A stretch of 7,775 nucleotides of DNA from JANOBJ01 sp031411575 (GCA_031411575.1 JANOBJ010000150.1:1-7775), one strand, 5' to 3'. Positions 1 through 7,775 are shown, counted from the stretch's first letter. Translations and numbers: made by a program. Notes: generated by a model not told the origin, from the letters alone.

Positions 1-1
1 C

Positions 2-1441
<1,440 letters not shown>

Positions 1442-1463
1442 GGTTCATCTCCTCGGTTGTTGC

Positions 1464-1502
1464 TTCCCCGAAATTGGTTGGGTTCATCAGGGCCCCGGGG
1501 AA
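1464..1502 (-). other. Possible mRNA stem-loop ahead of glpV
   Basis: The 90-nt gap between the DUF2160 gene and glpV contains an inverted repeat: TTCCCCG (1464-1470) is complementary to CGGGGAA (1496-1502), a 7-bp stem with a 25-nt loop. It ends about 9 nt upstream of the glpV SD. A second small inverted repeat, GATTC-CC-GAATC, lies at 1514-1525, just after the DUF2160 stop. No T-run follows either, so neither looks like an intrinsic terminator. Such structures can protect a processed downstream mRNA and raise binding-protein output, but that role is inference. Confidence 0.3.
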
Positions 1503-1531
1503 ACTCCAGGCCAGATTCCCGAATCAAGGCG

Positions 1532-1840
1532 CTAGCCTTTTCGCATGACGAGTGCCAGCACCCCCATCGAAATCACAAAACTGATCCAGATGCTCGGCTC
1601 GCGCTCCAGCGAGAACCAGCTCATAAAACGCCCCGCGAGCCCGACATAGGCGAGATTCACGTAAGCGGCGCACAGCAGCCCGATAAACAGGCGATCGCCA
1701 CGGGTGGTTTCCAGCGGCAGGAAGCCGCGGCGCAGCGTGGTCGGCGACTTGATTTCCCACACGGTCATGCCGATCAGCATGAGGACGATGCAGGTGAAAA
1801 ACACCGCCACGGGCGTGGTCCAGGCCATCCAGGTAAACAT
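1532..1840 (-). CDS. DUF2160 small integral membrane protein, glycerol-transport operon
   Basis: A 102-residue hydrophobic protein that I assign to DUF2160, a family of small predicted membrane proteins recurring beside glycerol ABC transporter genes; no biochemical function is known to me. Three membrane segments are visible at about residues 8-28, 51-70 and 84-99. The loop between the first two (31-50) is polar and rich in Lys/Arg (KSPTTLRRGF), which would favour a cytoplasmic loop, and the protein ends in MRKG. ATG 1840 is preceded by AAGGAG (1855-1850) at 9 nt, and the restored glpQ reading frame ends only 18 nt upstream, so it is co-transcribed between glpQ and glpV. Its position between permease and binding-protein genes suggests an accessory or assembly subunit of the importer; this is inference. 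The gene looks intact. Confidence 0.85.
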   Translation of the reverse strand: MFTWMAWTTPVAVFFTCIVLMLIGMTVWEIKSPTTLRRGFLPLETTRGDRLFIGLLCAAYVNLAYVGLAGRFMSWFSLEREPSIWISFVISMGVLALVMRKG

Positions 1841-1858
1841 GGCGTCGCGCTCCTTGTC

Positions 1859-2671
1859 CTAAACACGTCCCATCGCGAAACCCTTCGCGATGTAGTGCCG
1901 CACAAACCAGATCACAATCGCACCGGGCACGATGGTCAGCACACCGGCTGCCGCGAGCGTGGCTCAGTCCATGCCTGAGGCGGATACGGTGCGCGTCATG
2001 GTGGCAACAATCGGCTTGGCGTTCACACTGGTCAAGGTGCGCGCCAGCAGCAGTTCAACCCAGCTGAACATGAAACAGAAGAACGCCGCCACCCCCACAC
2101 CCGCCTTGATCAGCGGCAGGAAGATCGTGATGAAGAAGCGCGGAAACGAATAACCGTCGATGTACGCGGTTTCATCGATCTCGCGCGGGATACCGCTCAT
2201 GAACCCTTCCAGAATCCATACCGCCAGCGGCACGTTGAACAGCAGATGCGCCAACGCCACCGCAATGTGCGTGTCCATCAGCCCGACCGTGGTGTAAAGC
2301 TGGAAAAACGGCAGCAGGAACACGGCTGGCGGCGTCATACGGTTGGTCAGCAGCCAGAAGAACACATGCTTGTCGCCGAGGAAGCTGTACCGCGAAAACG
2401 CGTAGGCCGCCGGCAGCGCCACCGTGATCGAGATGACGGTGTTGATGGCCACATAGATCAGCGAGTTGATGTAGCCGGAATACCACGACGGGTCGGTGAA
2501 GATGGTCTTGTAGTTGTCCAGCGTGAAATGCTGCGGGAAGAAAGAGAAGCTCGACAGAATCTCGCTGTTGGTCTTGAAGCTCATGTTGACCATCCAGTAG
2601 ATGGGCAACACCGCAATCACCAGGTAGGCGATCAGGAACAGCGTGCGTTTCTGGAAGCGTTGTTCAGTCAT
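1859..2671 (-). pseudogene. glpQ: Glycerol ABC transporter permease GlpQ, interrupted by an in-frame TGA
   Basis: Second inner-membrane permease (binding-protein-dependent transport family, MalG-like), expected to pair with GlpP. ATG 2671 begins MTEQRFQKRT and opens 235 codons, ending at TGA 1966-1964. After that codon the same frame continues for 34 plausible codons to TAG 1861-1859, including a hydrophobic stretch (VLTIVPGAIVIWFV) and a basic tail ending AMGRV, typical of the last helix and C-terminus of this family. Restored length is 270 residues. A single base change, TGG to TGA at plus-strand position 1964, explains the break; as I recall, relatives have Trp after SASGMD. The EAA coupling loop is intact at about residues 166-186, with DGYSFPRFF and LP. 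Five or so membrane segments precede the stop, so the predicted product lacks the final helix. The SD is weak, only a G-run (2680-2676) 4 nt from ATG. It may be a true pseudogene, a low-level readthrough gene, or a sequencing error. Confidence 0.85.
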
Positions 2672-2672
2672 G

Positions 2673-2737
2673 TTGCCCCCATGCTCCCCACTTCGTGTCG
2701 TCGCTGCCCCCCGAGGGGGCGCGAGCTTGCACTGCGC
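2673..2737. repeat. REP-like intergenic hairpin element between glpP and glpQ
   Basis: The 66-nt gap between the glpP stop and the glpQ start is filled by a sequence unlike its neighbours: a C-run, then CCCCACTTCGTGTCGTCGCT, then a perfect 6-bp stem GCCCCC/GGGGGC with a CGA loop (2706-2720), then GCGAGCTTGC. I recall very similar C-run/hairpin/G-run sequences scattered between genes in Comamonadaceae genomes. That dispersal cannot be tested from one copy. It lies inside the transcription unit, so it would be transcribed and could affect mRNA decay or termination. It also supplies the G-run that serves as the only SD-like sequence for glpQ. Confidence 0.6.
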
Positions 2738-3628
2738 TCATTGGCCAGGCTCCTTTTCTTGCGTGCCGACACGCTGCATCCAGTTGTAGAGGATGAAGCA
2801 CAGCAGCAGGATGATCAGGAAGTAGATCAGCGAGAAGGCCGCCGCCGGCCCCAGGTCAAACTGGCCGACCGCTTTCTGCGTGAGGTACTGCGACAGGAAC
2901 GTGGTCGCGTTGCCCGGCCCGCCGCCGGTCAGCACAAAGGGCTCGGTGTAGATCATGAAACTGTCCATGAAGCGCAGCAGCACGGCGATCATCAGCACCC
3001 CGCGCATCTTGGGCAGCTGGATATAGCGAAACACCGCGAGCTTGCTGGCGCCGTCGATGCGGGCCGCCTGGTAGTACGCGTCCGGGATCGAGCGCAGGCC
3101 GGCGTAGCACAGCAGCGCCACCAGCGGCGTCCAGTGCCAGATGTCCATCACCAAGACGGTGACCCATGCATGGGTCGCATTGCCGGTGTAGCTGTAGTCA
3201 AAGCCCAGCTTTTTCAGCATGGCGCCGGCCAGGCCGATGTCGGCACGCCCGTATATCTGCCAGATCGTGCCGACGACATTCCACGGGATCAGCAGCGACA
3301 GCGCCACGATCACCAGCACGGCCGAGGCCTTCCAGCCCTGCGCCGGCATCGACAGCGCCAGCAGGATGCCCAGCGGAATCTCCACCGCCAGCACCGCGAG
3401 TGAAAACGTGAGTTGCCGCACCAGCGCGGCGTGCAGGTCAGCGTCGCGCATCACGGCGGCAAACCATTCGGTGCCCACAAAGACGCGCCGCTCGGGCGAG
3501 ATGATGTCCTGCACTGAATAGTTCACCACCGTCATCAGCGGCAGGATGGCGGAGAACGCCACGCACACGATGACGGGCAGGATCAGGAACCAGGCTTTCT
3601 GGTTGATGGGTTTGGTGGTGGTACTCAT
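2738..3628 (-). CDS. glpP: Glycerol ABC transporter permease GlpP
   Basis: First inner-membrane permease subunit of the importer (MalF/UgpA-like member of the binding-protein-dependent transport family), 296 residues, a usual length. It has about six membrane segments: near residues 13-35, 72-94, 102-124, 155-175, 209-228 and 264-282. The cytoplasmic EAA coupling loop, which docks onto the ATPases, is at about 187-206 (QAARIDGASKLAVF, then QLP). The segment TGGGPGNATTFLSQYLT at 234-250 is characteristic of sugar and polyol permeases. ATG 3628 has a strong SD, GGAGG (3640-3636), 7 nt upstream. It follows glpT by about 60 nt, a gap occupied by a mini reading frame, and is followed by a REP-like element and glpQ. 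The assignment to glycerol comes from the surrounding glp genes rather than the permease sequence alone. Confidence 0.9.
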   Translation of the reverse strand: MSTTTKPINQKAWFLILPVIVCVAFSAILPLMTVVNYSVQDIISPERRVFVGTEWFAAVMRDADLHAALVRQLTFSLAVLAVEIPLGILLALSMPAQGWKASAVLVIVALSLLIPWNVVGTIWQIYGRADIGLAGAMLKKLGFDYSYTGNATHAWVTVLVMDIWHWTPLVALLCYAGLRSIPDAYYQAARIDGASKLAVFRYIQLPKMRGVLMIAVLLRFMDSFMIYTEPFVLTGGGPGNATTFLSQYLTQKAVGQFDLGPAAAFSLIYFLIILLLCFILYNWMQRVGTQEKEPGQ

Positions 3629-3686
3629 TGACCAACCTCCGCGCTGCGCGCTGCGGCGCCATGCACCTTGTGAGCAGTTGGACGGC

Positions 3687-3690
<4 letters not shown>
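3625..3690 (-). CDS. Possible 21-codon coupling ORF between glpT and glpP
   Basis: A short frame beginning MSRPTAHKVHG and ending AEVGQ fills the glpT-glpP gap exactly. Its ATG overlaps the glpT stop as ATGA (3690-3687) and its TGA overlaps the glpP ATG as ATGA (3628-3625). An SD-like GAGGAG (3704-3699), encoded by the end of glpT, lies 8 nt before its ATG. No function or family is recognised; the peptide is short, not hydrophobic, and may be dispensable. The most likely role, if translated, is to keep ribosomes moving from glpT into glpP. Chance is the main alternative: short frames are common in GC-rich DNA, and glpP has its own SD. Confidence 0.3.
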
Positions 3691-4763
<1,073 letters not shown>

Positions 4764-4764
4764 G

Positions 4765-5838
4765 TCAGCCTGCCCCCCGGCGCGCGGGTGCCAGTAACAG
4801 CGCGCCGCCCGCATCAAACACATACACCTGCGAGGGATGCAGGTGCAGTGTGATCGCGCTGCCGAGTTCAAAGTAGTGCACGCCGGTGAGCTGGGCCACC
4901 AGCTCACCCACCCGGGTGGACACATGCACAAAGGTGTCGGAACCTGAAATCTCGGCCAGCTCGACCCTGCCCGCCAGCGACACATCGCCCTCGCGCGGCT
5001 GGACCCGCACCGCACTGGAGCGCACGCCAAGCGTGAGCTTCGCCGCAGCTGTCGGGGGTAGTTGGATCGCCAGCACGGGCCCGGCATCCATTCGCACGCC
5101 CTCGCCCGTGACGGTGGCGGCAATCAGGTTCATGGGCGGATCGCTGAAGGCCCGCGCCACGCGCAGCGAGCGCGGGGTGTGAAACACCTCGGCGGTCGGG
5201 CCGTACTGCAGCAGCTCGCCAGCATCCATCACCGCCGTGTAGCCGCCCAGCAGCAAGGCCTCGCCGGGCTCGGTGGTGGCGTAGATCACGGTGGAGTCGC
5301 CCGCTGCAAACAGCAGGCCGAGTTCTTCGCGCAGTTCTTCGCGCAGCTTGTAATCCAGGTTCACCAGCGGCTCGTCCAGCAGCATCAGCGGCGCGCCCTT
5401 GGCCAGCGCGCGGGCCAGCGCCACGCGCTGCTGCTGGCCGCCGGACAGCTCGGCCGGGTAGCGGTCCAGGAACATCTCGATGTGCAGCTTGCCGGCCAGT
5501 TCACGCACCCGCTGGTCGATGTTTTTTTCGCCCCGCAGCTTGAGGGGCGAGGCGATGTTGTCATGCACCTTCATCGACGGGTAATTGATGAACTGCTGGT
5601 ACACCATCGCCACGTTGCGCTCGCGCACCGGCACGCCCACCACGTCGACCCCGTTCACCTGCACCTGCCCGCGGCTCGGCACGTCCAGCCCCGCCATGAT
5701 GCGCATCAGGCTGGTCTTGCCCGCCTGCGTGGCGCCCAGCAAGACCGTGACGGCACCCGTGAGCGGGGTCAGGCTCATCTCATAGAGCCAGTCCTGCGCC
5801 CCGACTTTCTTGCTGATGCCTGCAAGGGTCAACTGCAT
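4765..5838 (-). CDS. glpS: Glycerol ABC transporter ATP-binding protein GlpS
   Basis: First gene of the transporter operon and partner ATPase of GlpT, 357 residues. Motifs: Walker A GATQAGKTS (35-43), an atypical but functional-looking GxxxxGKT/S; Q-loop in YQQFINYP (80-87); canonical signature LSGGQQQRVALARAL (131-145); Walker B LMLLDEP with Glu156; D-loop NLD. The H-loop, normally THD, reads YATTEPGEA, putting Thr189 where the switch histidine belongs. A TOBE-like C-terminal domain follows from about residue 235. I chose ATG 5838 because the protein then starts MQLTLAGISKK, the normal ABC N-terminus, and AAAGG (5850-5846) lies 7 nt upstream. An earlier in-frame ATG at 5889 would add 17 non-conserved residues and lies across the palindrome. 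Expression probably starts in the divergent region shared with glpR. Like GlpT, it resembles other MalK-type ATPases, so glycerol specificity comes from context. Confidence 0.9.
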   Translation of the reverse strand: MQLTLAGISKKVGAQDWLYEMSLTPLTGAVTVLLGATQAGKTSLMRIMAGLDVPSRGQVQVNGVDVVGVPVRERNVAMVYQQFINYPSMKVHDNIASPLKLRGEKNIDQRVRELAGKLHIEMFLDRYPAELSGGQQQRVALARALAKGAPLMLLDEPLVNLDYKLREELREELGLLFAAGDSTVIYATTEPGEALLLGGYTAVMDAGELLQYGPTAEVFHTPRSLRVARAFSDPPMNLIAATVTGEGVRMDAGPVLAIQLPPTAAAKLTLGVRSSAVRVQPREGDVSLAGRVELAEISGSDTFVHVSTRVGELVAQLTGVHYFELGSAITLHLHPSQVYVFDAGGALLLAPARRGAG

Positions 5839-5863
5839 CAAACGGCCTTTCGGTGACAAGTGG

Positions 5864-5882
5864 GAACCAGCTGTGCTGGTTC
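5864..5882. promoter_or_regulatory. Perfect 8-bp palindrome upstream of glpS
   Basis: GAACCAGC-TGT-GCTGGTTC: two perfect 8-bp arms around a 3-nt spacer, centred about 35 bp before the glpS ATG and outside any convincing coding frame. It could be an operator for a dimeric regulator or a hairpin in the glpS leader, ending about 13 nt before the SD. It does not resemble the TGTTCG-type GlpR half-site, so a second regulator is possible. No T-run follows on either strand, which argues against an intrinsic terminator. Confidence 0.5.
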
Positions 5883-5898
5883 GAATCACGGCGATTCT

Positions 5899-5920
5899 TG
5901 TTCGTTTGTGTATTTTTAAG
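5899..5920. promoter_or_regulatory. Candidate GlpR operator, copy 1
   Basis: TGTTCGTTTG followed by an AT-rich tail ending TTTTTAAG. The first ten bases match the second copy (5941-5950) at nine positions, and the two begin 42 bp apart, about four helical turns. The core resembles one half of the E. coli GlpR operator (ATGTTCG type). It overlaps the proposed -10 of the leftward glpS promoter, where binding could repress the transporter operon. GlpR binding is inferred from position and resemblance. Confidence 0.4.
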
Positions 5921-5934
5921 ATCAGTATTAACCC

Positions 5935-5963
5935 TTGAAATGTTCTTTTGGTTTCGTTTTAAA
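5935..5963 (+). promoter_or_regulatory. Candidate sigma-70 promoter of glpR
   Basis: TTGAAA (5935-5940, 5 of 6 to the -35 consensus) and TTTAAA (5958-5963, 4 of 6 to the -10 consensus) are 17 bp apart. Transcription would begin near 5970, leaving about 27 nt before the proposed TTG start. The spacer holds the second GlpR-like element, as expected of an autorepressed gene. Confidence 0.45.
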
Positions 5964-5964
5964 G
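5941..5964. promoter_or_regulatory. Candidate GlpR operator, copy 2
   Basis: TGTTCTTTTG followed by GTTTCGTTTTAAAG. With the preceding AA it fits an E. coli-type GlpR half-site at 9 of 10 positions by my reading. A second TTTCGTTT lies 10 bp further on in the same orientation, giving tandem direct half-sites rather than a palindrome. It lies between the -35 and -10 elements proposed for glpR. Confidence 0.4.
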
Positions 5965-5996
5965 TAAGTCCGCGTCCAGCCACTGAGATAACCCCC

Positions 5997-6770
5997 TTGA
6001 ATTCCAATCCCCGGCAACTCGCCCTGCTCGACATGGTTCGGGCCCAAAGCTCAGTCTCGGTGGACCAGCTCGCCGACCAGTTGGGCGTGACACTGCAAAC
6101 CGTGCGGCGCGACGTGCAGCGGCTGGCCGACGCCGGCTTGCTGACCCGCTTTCATGGCGGCGTGCGCGTGCCCAGCTCGACGGTGGAGAACATCGACTAC
6201 CCCCAGCGCGAAAGCCTGAACCACGACGGCAAGGCGCGCATCGCCAGCACCGTGGCGGCCCAGATTCCCAACGACTGCTCGCTGATCCTCAACATTGGCA
6301 CCACCATCGAGGCGATTGCGCGGGCGCTGATGCGCCATACCGGCCTGCGCGTCATCACCAACAACCTGAATGTGGCGGCGATCCTGAGCTCCAACCCCGC
6401 CTGCGAGGTGATCGTGGTGGGCGGCGTGGTGCGCCCGCGCGACCGCGGCATTGTGGGCGAAGCGGCGGTGGATTTCATTCGCCAGTTCAAGGTGGACATC
6501 GGCCTGATCGGGATCTCGGGCATCGAGGCCGATGGCTCGCTGCGCGACTTCGATTACCGCGAGGTCAAGGTGGCGCAGGCCATCATTGCCCACTCGCGCG
6601 AGGTCTGGCTGGCGGCCGACCACAGCAAGTTCAACCGGCCGGCCATGGTGGAGCTGGCCAACCTGTCTCAGATCGACCAGCTGTTCACCGACGCGGCGCC
6701 GCCCGCGCCTTTTCCGGCGTTGCTGGCCGATGCGCAGGTGCAATGCCATATTGCAGACAAATCGCAGTAG
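5997..6770 (+). CDS. glpR: Glycerol-3-phosphate regulon repressor GlpR (DeoR family)
   Basis: Cytoplasmic DNA-binding repressor, 257 residues from the proposed start. An N-terminal DeoR winged helix-turn-helix spans about residues 6-60, with the recognition region LADQLGVTLQTVRRDVQRL (25-43) and the family hallmark FHGGV (52-56). The C-terminal DeoR sensor domain (about 76-235) has the phosphosugar-binding NIGTT loop (99-103), ITNNLNVA, VVGGVVR and a late AADHSKFNR segment. In the known family the ligand is glycerol-3-phosphate, which releases DNA. I chose TTG 5997 because it yields MNSNPRQLALL, the usual GlpR N-terminus and length, with GAGA 8 nt upstream. ATG 5940 would add 19 hydrophobic residues and overlap the predicted promoter. 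It is divergent from the transporter operon and 58 nt upstream of glpK, which argues for control of both units. A related DeoR regulator cannot be excluded from sequence alone. Confidence 0.9.
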   Translation: MNSNPRQLALLDMVRAQSSVSVDQLADQLGVTLQTVRRDVQRLADAGLLTRFHGGVRVPSSTVENIDYPQRESLNHDGKARIASTVAAQIPNDCSLILNIGTTIEAIARALMRHTGLRVITNNLNVAAILSSNPACEVIVVGGVVRPRDRGIVGEAAVDFIRQFKVDIGLIGISGIEADGSLRDFDYREVKVAQAIIAHSREVWLAADHSKFNRPAMVELANLSQIDQLFTDAAPPAPFPALLADAQVQCHIADKSQ

Positions 6771-6780
6771 ATGGCGATCT

Positions 6781-6803
6781 GCTTTTCGCTATCCGCTTTT
6801 CGC
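6781..6803. promoter_or_regulatory. GCTTTTCGC direct repeat before glpK
   Basis: The 58-nt glpR-glpK gap contains GCTTTTCGC twice (6781-6789 and 6795-6803), 14 bp apart start to start, in a T-rich plus-strand tract. The TTTTCG core resembles the TTTCG half-sites upstream of glpR, so it may be an extra GlpR operator controlling glpK. No convincing promoter is seen here, and glpK can be read from the glpR promoter. Confidence 0.3.
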
Positions 6804-6828
6804 GTTTCTTCCCTCCAGGGGCTGACCC

Positions 6829-7775
6829 ATGACCTATTTGCTTGCGCTTGACCAAGGCACTTCCAGCTCCCGCAGCATCGTGTTTGACGCCACCGGCCAG
6901 GTGGTCGCGGTGGCCCAGCAGGAGCTGCCGCAAATCTACCCGCAGCCGGGTTGGGTCGAGCACGATCCGCACGAGATCTGGCGCACCCAGCTCGCCACCG
7001 CTCGGGAAGCGTTGGCCAGGGCCGGGCTGGAGGCGCGCGCCGTCCGCGCCATCGGTATCACCAATCAGCGTGAGACCACGGTGGTGTGGAACCGCCGCAC
7101 CGGCCTGCCGATCCACCACGCCATCGTCTGGCAAGACCGCCGGGCCGAGCCCACCTGCGCCCTGCTGCGCGAACGCGGTCTGGCGCCGCTGATCCAGGCC
7201 CGCACCGGCCTGCTGGTCGATGCCTATTTCTCGGGCACCAAGCTCAAGTGGATACTGGACCACGTGGCCGGTGCGCGCCGCCAGGCCGAGGCCGGCGATT
7301 TGGCCTTCGGCACGGTGGACAGCTGGCTGATGTGGCAGCTGACCCATGGCGCGGTGCACGCCACCGATGTCAGCAACGCCTCGCGCACCATGCTGTTCAA
7401 CGTGCACACCAACCAGTGGGACGCCGACCTGCTGCAGGCACTGGAAATACCGGCCGCCCTGCTGCCGCGCGTGCTGCCGTCGAGCGCGCACTTCGGCGAC
7501 ATCAGCGCCGACCTGCTGGGCCACGCCATCCCCATCGGCGGCGTGGCGGGGGACCAGCAGAGCGCGCTGTTTGGCCAGGCCTGCTTCAAGGAAGGGATGG
7601 CCAAGAACACCTACGGCACCGGCTGCTTCATGTTGATGCACACGGGGCAGAAGTTCCAGACTTCGCAAAACGGACTGATCACCACCAGCGCGGCGCAGCC
7701 CACCGCGCAGACCGAGTTCGCGCTCGAAGGCAGCGTGTTCGTGGGCGGCGCCGTGGTGCAGTGGCTGCGCGACGG
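6829..7775 (+). CDS. glpK: Glycerol kinase GlpK (C-terminus off the window)
   Basis: Phosphorylates glycerol with ATP to sn-glycerol-3-phosphate in the cytoplasm, trapping imported glycerol and producing the GlpR inducer. The frame is open from ATG 6829 to the right edge, 315 complete residues of about 500 (FGGY kinase family). The phosphate-1 motif DQGTSSSR is at 8-15. Glycerol-binding residues equivalent to E. coli Arg83/Glu84, Tyr135 and Asp245 are visible as Arg81/Glu82 in NQRETTVVW, Tyr133 in DAYFSGTKLKW, and Asp242 in the catalytic GDQQSALFGQ. KEGMAKNTYGTGCFMLM (255-271) is highly conserved. The loop before GDQ lacks the glycine-rich, arginine-containing E. coli fructose-1,6-bisphosphate site. 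AGGGG (6817-6821) lies 7 nt before ATG. It follows glpR on the same strand and is probably co-transcribed; glpD may follow outside the window. Confidence 0.96.
   Translation, partial: MTYLLALDQGTSSSRSIVFDATGQVVAVAQQELPQIYPQPGWVEHDPHEIWRTQLATAREALARAGLEARAVRAIGITNQRETTVVWNRRTGLPIHHAIVWQDRRAEPTCALLRERGLAPLIQARTGLLVDAYFSGTKLKWILDHVAGARRQAEAGDLAFGTVDSWLMWQLTHGAVHATDVSNASRTMLFNVHTNQWDADLLQALEIPAALLPRVLPSSAHFGDISADLLGHAIPIGGVAGDQQSALFGQACFKEGMAKNTYGTGCFMLMHTGQKFQTSQNGLITTSAAQPTAQTEFALEGSVFVGGAVVQWLRD

Larger units (their letters stand above)
5839..5996. promoter_or_regulatory. Divergent glpS / glpR control region
   Basis: The 158-bp gap between the divergent glpS and glpR starts is clearly AT-rich from about 5894 to 5965, unlike the flanking genes. 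It should hold both promoters and the GlpR operators; candidate elements are listed separately. For the leftward operon a weak minus-strand promoter can be proposed, TTTCAA (5940-5935) and TAAAAA (5918-5913) 16 bp apart, but the match is poor. If so, the glpS leader would be roughly 65-70 nt and would contain the palindrome at 5864-5882. Confidence 0.6.

Noticed and set aside
1964..1966. Recoding of the glpQ TGA (selenocysteine or Trp-TGA code)
   Set aside because: Other genes in the window use TGG for Trp and end in TGA, and I see no selenocysteine insertion hairpin tied to a plausible selenoprotein. Mutation or sequencing error is simpler.
2706..2720. Hairpin as an intrinsic transcription terminator
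   Set aside because: The stem is GC-rich but no T-run follows on either strand, and the operon continues downstream.
4764..5123. N-terminal extension of glpT to an ATG at 5123 (478 residues)
   Set aside because: The added 120 residues lie over glpS in another frame, are low-complexity, and GlpT has a normal start with coupling to glpS at 4763.
5871..5897. GGTTCGAATC, which resembles a tRNA T-loop
   Set aside because: The flanking bases do not form the 5-bp T-stem and no acceptor, D or anticodon arms are found; the bases are partly explained by the palindrome at 5864-5882.
6685..7668. Minus-strand 327-codon frame opposite glpK
   Set aside because: Antisense shadow; the plus strand encodes unmistakable glycerol kinase with intact catalytic motifs.

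Overview
This window is a glycerol uptake and activation locus, most likely from a GC-rich betaproteobacterium of the Comamonadaceae (Polaromonas, Rhodoferax, Variovorax or Acidovorax type). The assignment is an inference from the high GC, the gene order, and an intergenic C-run/G-run hairpin repeat that I associate with that family. No rRNA or other taxonomic marker is present.

Layout. Two divergent units share a regulatory region at about 5839-5996. Leftward (minus strand) runs a six-gene ABC transporter operon in the order glpS-glpT-glpP-glpQ-DUF2160-glpV, matching the rhizobial glpSTPQV glycerol importer. It encodes two ATPases, two inner-membrane permeases, a small three-helix membrane protein of unknown role, and a substrate-binding lipoprotein that runs off the left edge. 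Rightward (plus strand) are glpR, a DeoR-family repressor, and glpK, glycerol kinase, which runs off the right edge. No glycerol facilitator (glpF) or glycerol-3-phosphate dehydrogenase (glpD) is in the window.

How the genes work together. GlpV should bind glycerol outside the inner membrane, GlpP/GlpQ should form the pore, and GlpS/GlpT should power transport. GlpK traps glycerol as glycerol-3-phosphate, the usual inducer of GlpR. GlpR probably represses both units from the AT-rich intergenic region, where two TGTTC(G/T)TTTG elements lie 42 bp apart.

Main points of interest. (1) glpQ carries an in-frame TGA where a Trp codon is expected; coding sequence continues in frame for 34 more codons, including the last membrane helix, so this is either a recent nonsense mutation or a sequencing error. 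(2) GlpS keeps LSGGQ but lacks the H-loop histidine, while GlpT keeps the histidine but has LAADA for LSGGQ; the pair should have one canonical and one degenerate ATP site. (3) The DUF2160 protein is an uncharacterised candidate transporter component. (4) Smaller observations are a 21-codon reading frame linked by ATGA overlaps to glpT and glpP, a REP-like element inside the operon, a perfect 8-bp palindrome upstream of glpS, a probable TTG start for glpR, and loss in GlpK of the E. coli fructose-1,6-bisphosphate regulatory loop. Otherwise this is a recognisable catabolic locus; I see no mobile element, CRISPR array or RNA gene.
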